Source of the DNA: Micromonospora sediminicola
GTDB taxonomy: Bacteria > Actinomycetota > Actinomycetes > Mycobacteriales > Micromonosporaceae
Assembly: GCF_900089585.1 (NCBI RefSeq)
Contig: NZ_FLRH01000003.1
Location: forward strand, 1,721,001-1,785,000
Reading direction: 5' to 3'
Length of the DNA: 64,000 nt
Shown: positions 8,782 through 16,567 of the stretch, piece after piece
Numbering within the stretch: position 1 is the first letter of the stretch
How the letters are laid out: each line of letters opens with the position of its first letter
The notes under the pieces: model-generated
What the model saw: only the letters and a program-made list of their open reading frames with translations
Databases searched by the model: none
Told to the model about the DNA's origin: nothing
Position numbers and translations under genes: made by a program

Positions 8782-9219
8782 TCAGTCCGGCGGTGGGGCG
8801 AAGGGACGGCGCCGAGGCTGCCGCAGCTCCCACTCGGCCGGGCACAGGTGGGCCCAGGCCCCCGACGTCACCGATCCCATCTCGGGCAGCGCGGAGCCCC
8901 ACCGTGGCGAGCGACCCGCGAGGTGCTGCTCGTAGCGCTGGTAGACCGCGTGGAAGTGGTACCGCGCATCCGTCCGCCACAGGGCGTACGGCTGGTCGCG
9001 CATCCAGTCGCACGCCGCCTCGCCCTCGGCGACCAGATCGGCGGCGGGCGGCAGCACCGGTACGGGGTCGTCGCTCCCCGGATCGCCGTACCGCTTGAGG
9101 TAGGCGAGGTAACCGTCCTCGTCCCTGGGGTGGGCGAGGTGGACGCCGAGGACGGTGGCCGGCGCCACCAGCGCGCCGGCCAGCGCGACACCGAGCGCGA
9201 TCCGTAGGCGCTTCCGCAT
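8782..9219 (-). CDS. secreted or membrane-anchored small protein (DUF732-like)
   Basis: 145 aa. A basic start (MRKRLR) and a hydrophobic segment at about 7-27 form a signal peptide or anchor. The exported part, with two cysteines (EAACDWM and HLCPAEW) that may form a disulfide, resembles small actinobacterial secreted proteins. A TAGCCT box (9227-9232 on the reverse strand) lies 7 nt before the ATG. It ends convergently with the GrpB-like gene. Function unknown. Confidence 0.6.
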   Translation of the reverse strand: MRKRLRIALGVALAGALVAPATVLGVHLAHPRDEDGYLAYLKRYGDPGSDDPVPVLPPAADLVAEGEAACDWMRDQPYALWRTDARYHFHAVYQRYEQHLAGRSPRWGSALPEMGSVTSGAWAHLCPAEWELRQPRRRPFAPPPD

Positions 9220-9334
9220 ACCGCAGAGGCTAGGCCCACGACGCCCGATCCTGATCGGACGAACGGCGGTGGCGTCGTCGACACGAGCCGCCTACCGTTG
9301 ACGAGGCGCGACTTCGTCCGGACGGGGAGGACCG

Positions 9335-10555
9335 ATGCCGCCGTACGAGGGACAGCGACCGTTCGTCGCGTTCGGCGACCGGCCCATGACGGTCATGCGG
9401 CAGGCCTACGCGGTGGCGGTGCGCAACGGTTCGAGCAGCGTCGGCACCCTCGACCTGCTGTGCCGCGTGGCCCCGTACCAGAGGTCGGTCCCGCCGTGGC
9501 TGTTCGCGGGCGCCAACGGCGCGAACCTCATGCGGATCGTCGCCGACCCGCGCCGCCTTCCGGCCGGGCGGTCCGTCGGCGAGCTGGTGACGCAGCCCGT
9601 CGGCGAGTTCGACGCCGAGGTCCGGGCCGCGCTGCGTGAGGTCGAGTGGAGCGTCCACCGCCGGCCGGACAGGCGCGGCAGGGCCGACCCGCCGGCTCCG
9701 CAGGACCTTCCGACATGGACGAACGGCGCCCGGGTCGCGTTGACCGGCGCCCTGCGGGCGGCGCGCGACGGCCGGACACCGTTCGCCAACCTGTCCCACC
9801 TCGTGCTCGGCATCCTGGAACTGCCCACCTGCGACGGAACCCGCTACGTCTTCCCGTACGAACACGCCCGCACCGAGGCCGTCGACCGGTTGCGTACCGA
9901 CCCGGCCATGCGCCGGGCCGACGACCCCCATCCGGACCTCGACGTGGAGAGGCTCGCGGTGTCGCCGGGTGCCGGGTCGCTGGGCGCCCGACTCGCGGGA
10001 AGGTTGTTCGCCCGCATGTCCCGACTGAGCCGCGTCGGACCCGTCCTGGCCGGAGTCGAGGTCGAGGCGAGGCGACAGGCGGTCCGGCTGGGCCACGGCG
10101 TGATCGGGCCGCCGCACATGCTGCTCGCCCTTCTCACCCACGACGACACGCTCGCCGCGGCCCGGATCCCGCTGACCGCCGAACACGCCAGCCGTAACCG
10201 GGGCGCGGCCGTCCTCCGTGCCCACGGCGTCGACGCCGACCGTGTGCGCGACCTGGCCTCGCGACGTGGCGCTCCCGAGGAGCCGCCCGCCGAGGCGCTC
10301 ACCGGGCAACTGGGCAGCCTGCGCCCGGGCGACCCGTTCACGGGCACGGACGTCACGGCCGCGATGGCACGGGCGATGGAGATGTCGCTCGCCCGCCGCC
10401 ACCCCGACACCGGCACCAGTCATCTTCTGCTGGCGTTGGTCGAGGACGACGCCGGCGAGGCCGCCGCGATCCTGCGCGAACTCGGCGTCGACCCGGAGTC
10501 GGTGCGCGCGCGGGTCGAGCAGGACCTCCGCGCCGCGCCGACCGCCTGGGCGTGA
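9335..10555 (+). CDS. Clp N-terminal repeat protein without AAA module
   Basis: 406 aa. Four Clp-N half-repeats are visible at about 17-45, 131-162, 240-270 and 341-400; each has an alanine-rich helix then a glycine turn and an HLLLAL-type helix (clearest: GPPHMLLALL and TSHLLLALVEDD). This is two Clp_N domains, the substrate- and adaptor-binding part of ClpC/ClpB, with no Walker motifs. GGGGAGG at 9324-9330 precedes the ATG. Stand-alone Clp-N proteins can bind damaged or arginine-phosphorylated proteins or act as adaptors, but the role here is unknown. Confidence 0.75.
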   Translation: MPPYEGQRPFVAFGDRPMTVMRQAYAVAVRNGSSSVGTLDLLCRVAPYQRSVPPWLFAGANGANLMRIVADPRRLPAGRSVGELVTQPVGEFDAEVRAALREVEWSVHRRPDRRGRADPPAPQDLPTWTNGARVALTGALRAARDGRTPFANLSHLVLGILELPTCDGTRYVFPYEHARTEAVDRLRTDPAMRRADDPHPDLDVERLAVSPGAGSLGARLAGRLFARMSRLSRVGPVLAGVEVEARRQAVRLGHGVIGPPHMLLALLTHDDTLAAARIPLTAEHASRNRGAAVLRAHGVDADRVRDLASRRGAPEEPPAEALTGQLGSLRPGDPFTGTDVTAAMARAMEMSLARRHPDTGTSHLLLALVEDDAGEAAAILRELGVDPESVRARVEQDLRAAPTAWA

Positions 10556-10575
10556 CCGGGGCCGTCGGGCGTGGC

Positions 10576-11055
10576 TCAGAGGCAGATCCAGCAGTAGATG
10601 CTGTCCCCGCTCGCGCGCGCTCGCCGGGCCAGCCCGACGAACTCCCGCAGACGCGACAGCATGACCTCCGGCTGCGTGTCGCTGTAGTACGACAGCTCCT
10701 CGATCTGCGACCATCGCTCGGCCAGGTCCGGCAAGCGGTCGTCGGGGATCCCGGCGAGAGCGTCCCGGGCGCGTTCGCCCAGCACGACGACCCAGGGTCC
10801 CTCGTACTCGCGGTCCTGCGCGACGCCGTCCGGCCAGACGAGTCGATCCCCGACCAGGTCGGTGGACCACGGCACGTCGAGGGCGAACGCGACGACCTTG
10901 CCGAGGACGACGGCTGGATCGATCGCCGCGCCGTCCACGGCATCCGCGACGGGGGAGTCTCCCGCCCGCACCACGGGTCCGCCGTCGATGGCGGCCATCA
11001 GCTTCGCGACGGCCTCGTCGTCGGGAGCGCGAAAGTAGTCGTACAGAACACCCAC
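10576..11055 (-). CDS. conserved hypothetical protein
   Basis: 159 aa, not assigned to a family. It starts MGVLYDYFRAPDDEAV, a pattern seen in small soluble actinobacterial proteins, and ends with a Cys-containing tail (SIYCWICL). It is acidic, with no signal peptide or membrane helix. The GTG start has GGAGG 5 nt upstream. It converges on the Clp-N gene with a 20-nt gap and opens a run of small or damaged genes reaching the tRNA-Arg. Confidence 0.6.
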   Translation of the reverse strand: MGVLYDYFRAPDDEAVAKLMAAIDGGPVVRAGDSPVADAVDGAAIDPAVVLGKVVAFALDVPWSTDLVGDRLVWPDGVAQDREYEGPWVVVLGERARDALAGIPDDRLPDLAERWSQIEELSYYSDTQPEVMLSRLREFVGLARRARASGDSIYCWICL

Positions 11056-11224
11056 AGGAGCCTCCGGTCGGACGTCGTGCCGCCGCCGGCGGGCGACCGG
11101 GAGAACATATCCGAACGGCTGTACGGGGGCCGTCGCCCGCGCAGGGTGTCTGCCGGTGCCCGGGAGTCTCGGCCCCAGCGCCGTCGGCTTTCGCGCGGTA
11201 CGCCCCGGCGTCCGTCGCCGCGCC

Positions 11225-11479
11225 TCAGCGGCACAGATCGCCGGGGTAGGCGTCCAGCTGGCCGGTCTTCCGCCTCACCACGAGGTGATACTGCGGCGTG
11301 CGGTGCTCAGGTGGTCCGAAGTCCTCGACCCAGATCGTCTCTCCGGCCTGGACCAGGACCGGGCGCTCGGGCACGAAGTTGCGCCACTCGGTGAGCAGCG
11401 TCAAGCGGTCCGCCTGCTCGGGCCCTGTCCGGTAGGGCCTGTTCACGCGGGGCCCCGGGTATCGGTTCTTCTTGCCCAT
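11225..11479 (-). CDS. small hypothetical protein
   Basis: 84 aa, starting MGKKNRYPGPRVNRPY and rich in Arg, Tyr and Pro. It has a possible beta-rich core (VQAGETIWVEDFG, QYHLVVRRKTG). It begins 3 nt after the stop of the HAD gene on the same strand, so the pair is probably co-transcribed. No family recognised. Confidence 0.5.
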   Translation of the reverse strand: MGKKNRYPGPRVNRPYRTGPEQADRLTLLTEWRNFVPERPVLVQAGETIWVEDFGPPEHRTPQYHLVVRRKTGQLDAYPGDLCR

Positions 11480-11482
11480 GTC

Positions 11483-11941
11483 TCACCGCCGTCGCTCGCA
11501 CGCCTGGTCGGCCGCCGTGTCGGGCACGCCAACGCCTCGCAGTACCTCGACAGCGGCCACCACGTCCGTGACGGTGCGGTCGGGCGGAGCGAGTTCCGCC
11601 GGCCAGTCCTTGCCTCGGCTGACCCAGATGGTGGCGAGCCCTGCCGCGCGGCCACCCTCGACATCAAGTACAGGGCTGTCACCGATCGCCCAGCCCCCGC
11701 CCCGCAGATCGAGGCCGCACCCACGGGCCGCCGCTTCGAAGATCTCGCGTGCTGGCTTCCGGATGCCCAACTCTCCGGAAACTGCCCAGGCATCGACGCA
11801 TCGGTCCAGCCCGGTACGCCTGATCTTCCCCAGCTGATTGTCGGCCTGACCGTTGGTCACGATCGCGACCGCCCAGCGCCGGAATGCCTCCGAACGGTCC
11901 ACGAGCGTGTTGTCGAGATCGAAGAGCGCCAACCGCTGCAT
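11483..11941 (-). CDS. HAD-family hydrolase lacking the cap domain
   Basis: 152 aa versus roughly 220-240 for the family. Motif I FDLDNTLVD (about residues 7-15), motif II VTNGQ, the motif III lysine in GIRKP and motif IV GDSP are all present. However, motif I runs directly into the strand before motif II: the text passes from SEAFRRWA to VAIVTNG with no cap module. This looks like an in-frame deletion of about 80-90 residues around nt 11860-11875. ATG 11941 is chosen over an in-frame TTG three codons upstream. The catalytic core could fold, but activity is uncertain. Confidence 0.7.
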   Translation of the reverse strand: MQRLALFDLDNTLVDRSEAFRRWAVAIVTNGQADNQLGKIRRTGLDRCVDAWAVSGELGIRKPAREIFEAAARGCGLDLRGGGWAIGDSPVLDVEGGRAAGLATIWVSRGKDWPAELAPPDRTVTDVVAAVEVLRGVGVPDTAADQACERRR

Positions 11942-12078
11942 GGTCAACAACCGTACCGAGCGGTTGAGGCGGATCTCCTCGTCGGGCAGTCGTCAGCCCC
12001 GTCCAGCCTGTCCCGAACGGTGGCAAGGTGGAGCCCACCTGCTCGCGGCCGCGTGTGCCGTACACGGCCTTCAGCTCG

Positions 12079-12596
12079 TCAGTCGGCGGCCACCTCCACA
12101 ACTTCCTCCCCTCGCCGAACGGCGGCTCGAAGCTCTGGAGGTAGCGGTCCAGCAGGTCGTCGGTGATCGGAAAAGCGGCGTTGGCGTCGAAGCGCTCAGC
12201 TCGCGCGTGGAGACGCTGTCGCAGCAGCGCCGGGTCGGTCTTCAGGTAGACGAGGCGCCAACGGGCCCCGGCCTGCTCGACCAGCTCCTTGTATGCCTGC
12301 CGACGTGACCGTTGCCAGAAGCTGGAGTCGATGACGACGTTGCGGCGCTGTGCGATGAGTGAGAGCAACCGCTCCCGCACAGCCTGCCTCGCGACTTCGG
12401 TGTGCATCTCGTACTGGTCGGGCTCGTAGTCGATGCCGTAGCGACCGAAGCGACGCCAGATCTCCTCATCGACGGACAGGCGGACGTAACCCATGGCCTC
12501 GAGGCCGTTGGCGAATGTCGTCTTTCCCGCGCCAGCCACCCCGCACATCAGGACCACCTCAGGTTGTTCAGGAAGCCCTGCTTCGTCCGCTCTCAT
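12079..12596 (-). pseudogene. P-loop kinase (AAA_33/zeta-like), frameshifted near the 3' end
   Basis: Walker A GVAGAGKTTFA near the N-terminus, a VIDSSFWQRSRRQ segment, and lid arginines around LRQRLHAR identify a small nucleotide kinase of the AAA_33 type. After EPPFGEG the frame loses sense and would run on to 11679, through the HAD gene. In the next frame the text continues EEVVEVAAD and stops at 12079-12081, a normal end for this family. The cause is a four-G run (12108-12111 on the plus strand) where five would keep frame: a one-base deletion or a sequencing error. The ATG at 12596 is uncertain; the frame stays open upstream. Confidence 0.65.
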
Positions 12597-12757
12597 GGTC
12601 GCCAGGGTGGCGGACAGGACCGGCGCTGTCGCCTGGAATTCGGCTACGAAGCCGCGAAGCACGCCTTCGGCTGACTCGGCCGCACGAATGGCGGTACGGA
12701 GGCCGTGGAGATCTTCCCGACCCGGATCGGGAAGCCGCTGACCTGTGGTGGGGAGGG

Positions 12758-12830
12758 TGCGCCCGGCAGGATTCGAACCTGCGGCCTTGGGATTAGAAGT
12801 CCCCTGCTCTATCCGCTGAGCTACGGGCGC
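12758..12830 (-). tRNA. tRNA-Arg (anticodon TCT)
   Basis: The reverse strand folds as a full tRNA: acceptor GCGCCCG pairs with CGGGCGC, the D-arm has AGCTCAGCGG, the anticodon loop CTTCTAA gives TCT (decodes AGA), and the T-arm has GGTTCGAATCC. The discriminator is A and CCA is not fully encoded. This rare-codon tRNA sits beside two damaged genes, a common place for integration and decay. Confidence 0.95.
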
Positions 12831-12999
12831 GCGCCGACGATCGTCGCGCCAAGAGGGTACCGCCGGCTCCGGCCCGCCCGGGGGTACGGGTCGGCGCGTC
12901 CACGTCGTCGCCCAGCGTCCCATGCCGGGGCCCCGCCCGGCATCCCGGTTCCGGCGGGTCCCGGGCCGGCGGCCACGGCGCGGTCCGTACCCTCGGCGG

Positions 13000-13734
13000 A
13001 TGCTGCTCGACCAGGAAACCGAGAACGAGATCGTCTTCGAGCTGTGCCAGCTGCTCGGGCGGGCCATCCTGCCCGTCACCGGGTCGGCGGGACCCGGCGC
13101 GGCGGTCGGCACGGTCGGCACCGCCTTCTTCTACAGCGAGCTGGTCGGCGCGACCGACGACGGGGAGGTCGCGCACGAGTGGCTGCTCACCGCGGACCCG
13201 GTCACCGCTTCCGCGTACGGGGAGATCGGACTGCGGCCGAGCGTCACCGACCCGGCGGAGGGGGCGGAGGAGCCGATCGAGCTGCCCGGCTTCGCCGACC
13301 ACTGGCTGCACCTGCCGGATCTGGGGCTGGCCGCGATGCCCACCGGCAGGCTGCACGGCTACGCCGACGACCGGGGCTGGCGCTGGCGTACCCAGCAGGT
13401 GACCGAGGCGGTGGCCGCGCCGGCCGACGCGGTCGCCCGGATCGGCGCGGCGCCCGCCTCGGCGTTCGTGCTGGCCCTGGGCGTGGGGGAGGACGGGTCG
13501 CGGCCCCTGGAGGCGGTGGTCGAGCGGGTCGCGCGGGACGGCGACGAGGTGCGGGTCACCCGCGAGCTGCCCGCCGGGTACGTGGGCGCGCCGGTGTTCG
13601 CGGTCGAGGCCGGGCCGGACGGCGGGCCGGCGCTGCGCTGCCTGGGCGTGCTGCTGCCGCCCGGCGGGGGCGGGCACCCGGTCGCGACGTTCGACCGGAT
13701 CCGGGCGGCGCTCGCCGAGGTGGTCGACGGCTGA
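13000..13734 (+). CDS. conserved hypothetical, possible inactive trypsin-like fold
   Basis: 244 aa from the ATG at 13000, with TACCCT (12988-12993) 6 nt upstream. The text VGTVGTAFFYS followed by EWLLTADPVT resembles the start of trypsin-like peptidases (GTGFF then LLTNRHVV). The catalytic His is absent, and the C-terminal YVGAPVFAV lacks a GxSG serine. I therefore see at most a non-catalytic relative; the similarity is weak and the protein may be unrelated. It converges with a hydrolase gene 5 nt away. Confidence 0.6.
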   Translation: MLLDQETENEIVFELCQLLGRAILPVTGSAGPGAAVGTVGTAFFYSELVGATDDGEVAHEWLLTADPVTASAYGEIGLRPSVTDPAEGAEEPIELPGFADHWLHLPDLGLAAMPTGRLHGYADDRGWRWRTQQVTEAVAAPADAVARIGAAPASAFVLALGVGEDGSRPLEAVVERVARDGDEVRVTRELPAGYVGAPVFAVEAGPDGGPALRCLGVLLPPGGGGHPVATFDRIRAALAEVVDG

Positions 13735-13739
13735 CCTGG

Positions 13740-14765
13740 TCAGCCGTCGGCGGTCGCCCCGGCCGGCTCGTCGGCCGGCCGGCGCGGGGCCGGCGGCGTG
13801 GACTCCGGCTCGGTCGGCCCGGCCCGGAGGAAACCCTCCGCCCAGCGCCCGACCTCCGCGAAGACCTTCTCGCGTACGACGGGACTGGACAGCGTGAGGT
13901 CGTGCAGCCCGCCGTCGAAGCGGGCCAGGGTGACGTGCCGCCCGAGGCGGGGCGCCCAGCGCACCATGTGCTCGACGTCGAGCACCGCGTCGGCGAGCGT
14001 GGCGTTGTCGTGCCACTTCGCGCCCCGGAAACTGCGGGTGGAGCAGGCCAGCAGCACCGGCACCGGGATGTCGAGGCCGGCCCGCAGCCGGCGCTGGCCG
14101 GCCCGGATCGCGTTGATCCAGCCGGCCCGGACCGGGAACCCGGCGAGCGGCTTCCAGGCCAGGTCGTAGCGCCACTCGCCCCGGTGGTCGGCGTGCAGGC
14201 TCTCGCCGTACACCGTGCCCAGCCCGAACGGCAGGATGCGCTGCGGCGCCCGACGGCCCAGGCGGGAGACGGCGGCCGCGAGGGGTCGGCGGACCACCCA
14301 GGGGGCGTTGATGTCGAAGAAGGGGCTGTTGAGCACGATGCCGTCGACCAGGCCGGCGTCGCGTCGGGCGTCCGCCCACAGCGAGATGATCAGGCCGCCG
14401 GTGGAGTGGCCCATGGCGAGCAGGGTGTCGTGCCCCTCCTCGGCCCGGATGATCTCGGCCGCGGCGTCCAGCTCGGGGAAGTAGTCGGCCAGGTCGCGGC
14501 AGAAGTTCGGGGTCTGGTGCGGCAGCAGGCTGCGCCCGTACTTGCGCAGGTCGAGGGCGTAGAAGTCCCACCCGCGCTCGGCGAAGAAGTCGGCCACGTG
14601 GGTCTGGAAGAAGTAGTCGACGAAGCCGTGCACGTAGAGCACGGCGCGGCCGGTCGGGCGGTCGGCCCGCCGGCGGACCAGGGTGGCGACCACCGGTCCC
14701 TCGTCGTCGGTGCCCAGGTCGATCGTCCGCCGCTCGTAGGGCGCTCCCAGCACGTCCGGTTCCAC
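13740..14765 (-). CDS. alpha/beta hydrolase, serine aminopeptidase S33/monoacylglycerol-lipase type
   Basis: 341 aa from a GTG at 14765; TACCGT (14773-14778, reverse strand) is 7 nt upstream, favouring this over an in-frame ATG at 14819. A YVHGFVDYFF oxyanion loop, the nucleophile elbow GHSTGG, a long lid with SPFFDINAPW, and a closing GGLHDLTLS with the His fit the Hydrolase_4 (lysophospholipase/monoglyceride lipase) family. The C-terminus is Pro/Glu-rich and disordered. Substrate unknown. Confidence 0.82.
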   Translation of the reverse strand: MEPDVLGAPYERRTIDLGTDDEGPVVATLVRRRADRPTGRAVLYVHGFVDYFFQTHVADFFAERGWDFYALDLRKYGRSLLPHQTPNFCRDLADYFPELDAAAEIIRAEEGHDTLLAMGHSTGGLIISLWADARRDAGLVDGIVLNSPFFDINAPWVVRRPLAAAVSRLGRRAPQRILPFGLGTVYGESLHADHRGEWRYDLAWKPLAGFPVRAGWINAIRAGQRRLRAGLDIPVPVLLACSTRSFRGAKWHDNATLADAVLDVEHMVRWAPRLGRHVTLARFDGGLHDLTLSSPVVREKVFAEVGRWAEGFLRAGPTEPESTPPAPRRPADEPAGATADG

Positions 14766-14801
14766 GACCGCGACGGTACGCCGCCTCGCTACCCGGCGGT
14801 A

Positions 14802-14834
14802 GCCCCCGCCCGCCGGCACCGTGCGGGCGGGGGC
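14802..14834 (-). terminator. GC-rich hairpin downstream of the RaiA-like gene
   Basis: A perfect 12-bp inverted repeat, GCCCCCGCCCGC at 14802-14813 and its complement at 14823-14834, with a 9-nt loop. It lies just beyond the stop codon of the minus-strand gene ending at 14844. There is no U-run, as is usual for high-GC actinobacterial terminators. Confidence 0.65.
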
Positions 14835-14843
14835 GTACGGGGC

Positions 14844-15254
14844 TCAGGCGGTCTCGGCGTCCTCGCGCGCGGCGGCCTGCAGCGGGACGTCCTCGGGCTG
14901 GTCGACCGCGCGCAGGTGCTTGTTGCTGCGCGGCTCCTGCCGGGTCTTCGCGTCGTTGAGCTTGCGGCGCAGGTCGTCCCGGACGTCGTTGAGCGCGGCG
15001 TGCAGGTCCTCCTCCGTCGAGGTGGTGACGATCTTCTGCCGGCCGGCCACCCAGCACTCCAGGGTCACCTTCTGACCCCGGGCCTCGCGGTCCTTGACCG
15101 ACACCTCCAGCTCGGTCGCGTCGGCGTGGAAGCCGGCGAGCCGGGCGTCAAGCGTCGCGAACTGCTCGGCGATCCAGTTGCGGTCGCCCTGGGAGAACCC
15201 GGCACCGACCCGCAGGCACTCGGCCACGGTCGCGGGGTTCGCCACGGCGCTCAT
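14844..15254 (-). CDS. ribosome hibernation/RaiA (HPF)-like protein
   Basis: 136 aa from the ATG at 15254. The pattern of alternating strands and helices, with LEVSVKDRE then LECWVAGRQKIVTTSTEEDLHAALNDVRDDLRRKL (shown only in outline), matches the short RaiA/HPF fold: a beta sheet, a conserved DL-A and a basic amphipathic helix. Short HPF proteins bind the 30S A/P sites and silence ribosomes in stationary phase; that role is by family only. The C-terminal 30 residues are charged. A perfect hairpin follows the stop. Confidence 0.6.
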   Translation of the reverse strand: MSAVANPATVAECLRVGAGFSQGDRNWIAEQFATLDARLAGFHADATELEVSVKDREARGQKVTLECWVAGRQKIVTTSTEEDLHAALNDVRDDLRRKLNDAKTRQEPRSNKHLRAVDQPEDVPLQAAAREDAETA

Positions 15255-15538
15255 CGCCCTGCCTCGCGGACGTCTCGGAGAAGCATCGGCGCTCCCTTTC
15301 TCTCGGTTGATCAAGTACTTACCCAGCCGGCGTGATTCCGGAACGCCCTCCGCCGGTCACATTCCGATCATGTGTCGCCGCAGGTCGGCGTCGTAGGGTC
15401 CGTGGTCCTAGCAGATCGGGACCTTGATCAGGGGGTTGTCCACAAGGCGGTCCGTCGTCCACAGGCGGGGCGCCGGCGGTCGCACCGACCGGGCGAAGCG
15501 GCCACGCTCTGCCGGACAAGCCGATCCCTGGAGGGGCG

Positions 15539-16474
15539 ATGTTCGATACGTACGTCACGATCGTCGGCAACGTGCTGACCGCGCCGGAATGGCGCCGGAC
15601 CACCCAGAGCGGGACACTGGTGGCCAACTTCAAGGTGGCCTCGACCGCCCGCCGGCTCGACCGCGACAGTGGCCGCTGGGTGGACGGCAACAGCCTGCGG
15701 GTGCGGGTCAACTGCTGGCGCCGGCTGGCCGAGGGGGTGGCCGCTTCGGTGGCGGTCGGCGACCCGGTGGTCGTCGCCGGCCGTCTCTACACCCGCGACT
15801 GGACCGACGAGGCCGGCACCCACCGCACGCTCTACGAGCTGGAGGCGGTGGCGGTCGGGCACGACCTGTCCCGGGGGCGGGCCCGCTTCCTGCGCAACCA
15901 GCCCCGCGCCGCCACCAGCTCGGTCGAGGACGCGGAGGCGGAGCAGCGGGTGCACGGCGAGGCGACCGAGCCGGTGCCCGACGCGCAGGCCCCGGCCACG
16001 TTCGACCACCGGCCGTTCGACGACGACTTCCCGCCGCCGGAGTTCGGGGCGGCGCGGGTCGGTCTCACCGGCAGGATCGAGCGGGCCGGCGAGTCCGACC
16101 CGTTCGACGCCCGCCCCGACGTGGCCGGCGGGCTCGACGGCGCGGGCGGCGCCCACGGCGGGCTCGGCCGCGCCGAGAGCCGGCCGGGCGGTGGGGACGG
16201 TCGGTTCGACGGCGTGGTCCCCGACCGGGACGCCTGGCCCACCGGCCCGGACGCGGGCGAGCACGACGAGTTGGCGGCCGACGACGGCGACGAGCCGGTC
16301 GAGGTCGGGGACGACGAGTTGGCCGAGGTCGACCCGCCGGAGGCCGACCGCGCGGGCGGCCACGAGCCGGGCGACCCCGGGCCGGGTGACGGGAGCGCGG
16401 GTGGCGCGGGCACGGGCGGCGTCGGGCCCGCCCCGGGTCGTCGCGGACGGCGACGGACCCCGGTGCCCGCCTGA
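15539..16474 (+). CDS. single-stranded DNA-binding protein paralogue with long acidic tail
   Basis: 311 aa. Residues 1-115 are an SSB OB-fold (DTYVTIVGNVLTAPEWR, LVANFKVAST, VNCWRRLAEGVAASVAVGD). The remaining 195 residues are low-complexity, rich in Asp, Gly, Glu, Pro and Ala. The usual SSB C-terminal tip (DDDIPF) is not at the end; a look-alike FDDDFPPPEF lies internally at 160-169 and the protein ends in a basic RRGRRRTPVPA. GGAGGGGCG precedes the ATG. It is probably a paralogue of the housekeeping SSB that sits with rpsF/rplI; neither of those genes is here. Confidence 0.8.
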   Translation: MFDTYVTIVGNVLTAPEWRRTTQSGTLVANFKVASTARRLDRDSGRWVDGNSLRVRVNCWRRLAEGVAASVAVGDPVVVAGRLYTRDWTDEAGTHRTLYELEAVAVGHDLSRGRARFLRNQPRAATSSVEDAEAEQRVHGEATEPVPDAQAPATFDHRPFDDDFPPPEFGAARVGLTGRIERAGESDPFDARPDVAGGLDGAGGAHGGLGRAESRPGGGDGRFDGVVPDRDAWPTGPDAGEHDELAADDGDEPVEVGDDELAEVDPPEADRAGGHEPGDPGPGDGSAGGAGTGGVGPAPGRRGRRRTPVPA

Positions 16475-16498
16475 GCGTCCGGGCCGTGCGAACGGGGG

Positions 16499-16532
16499 CG
16501 CGGGGTGGCGACGACGACGTGGCCACCCCGCG
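16499..16532 (+). terminator. hairpin after the SSB-like gene
   Basis: Inverted repeat CGCGGGGTGGC (16499-16509) and GCCACCCCGCG (16522-16532) with a 12-nt loop, 24 nt past the stop of the SSB-like gene. No T-tract follows. It lies before the cobD ribosome-binding site. Confidence 0.6.
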
Positions 16533-16567
16533 GTACGGCTAGGCTGGCCGGCCGGAGGTGGTGACGG

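Noticed and set aside
11679-13121. A 480-codon minus-strand open frame that spans the tRNA-Arg, the kinase and half the HAD gene.
   Set aside because: Only the kinase section (to about 12105) has protein-like content; the rest is out-of-frame HAD sequence and tRNA, kept open by GC bias and the one-base frameshift.
13000-13734. Active trypsin-like protease.
   Set aside because: No catalytic His, Asp or GxSG serine is visible at the expected places.
12705-15335. An 876-codon plus-strand open frame.
   Set aside because: Its second half is antisense to the S33 hydrolase and RaiA-like genes, composition is Arg/Gly/Ala low complexity, and no domain is recognisable: a high-GC shadow.
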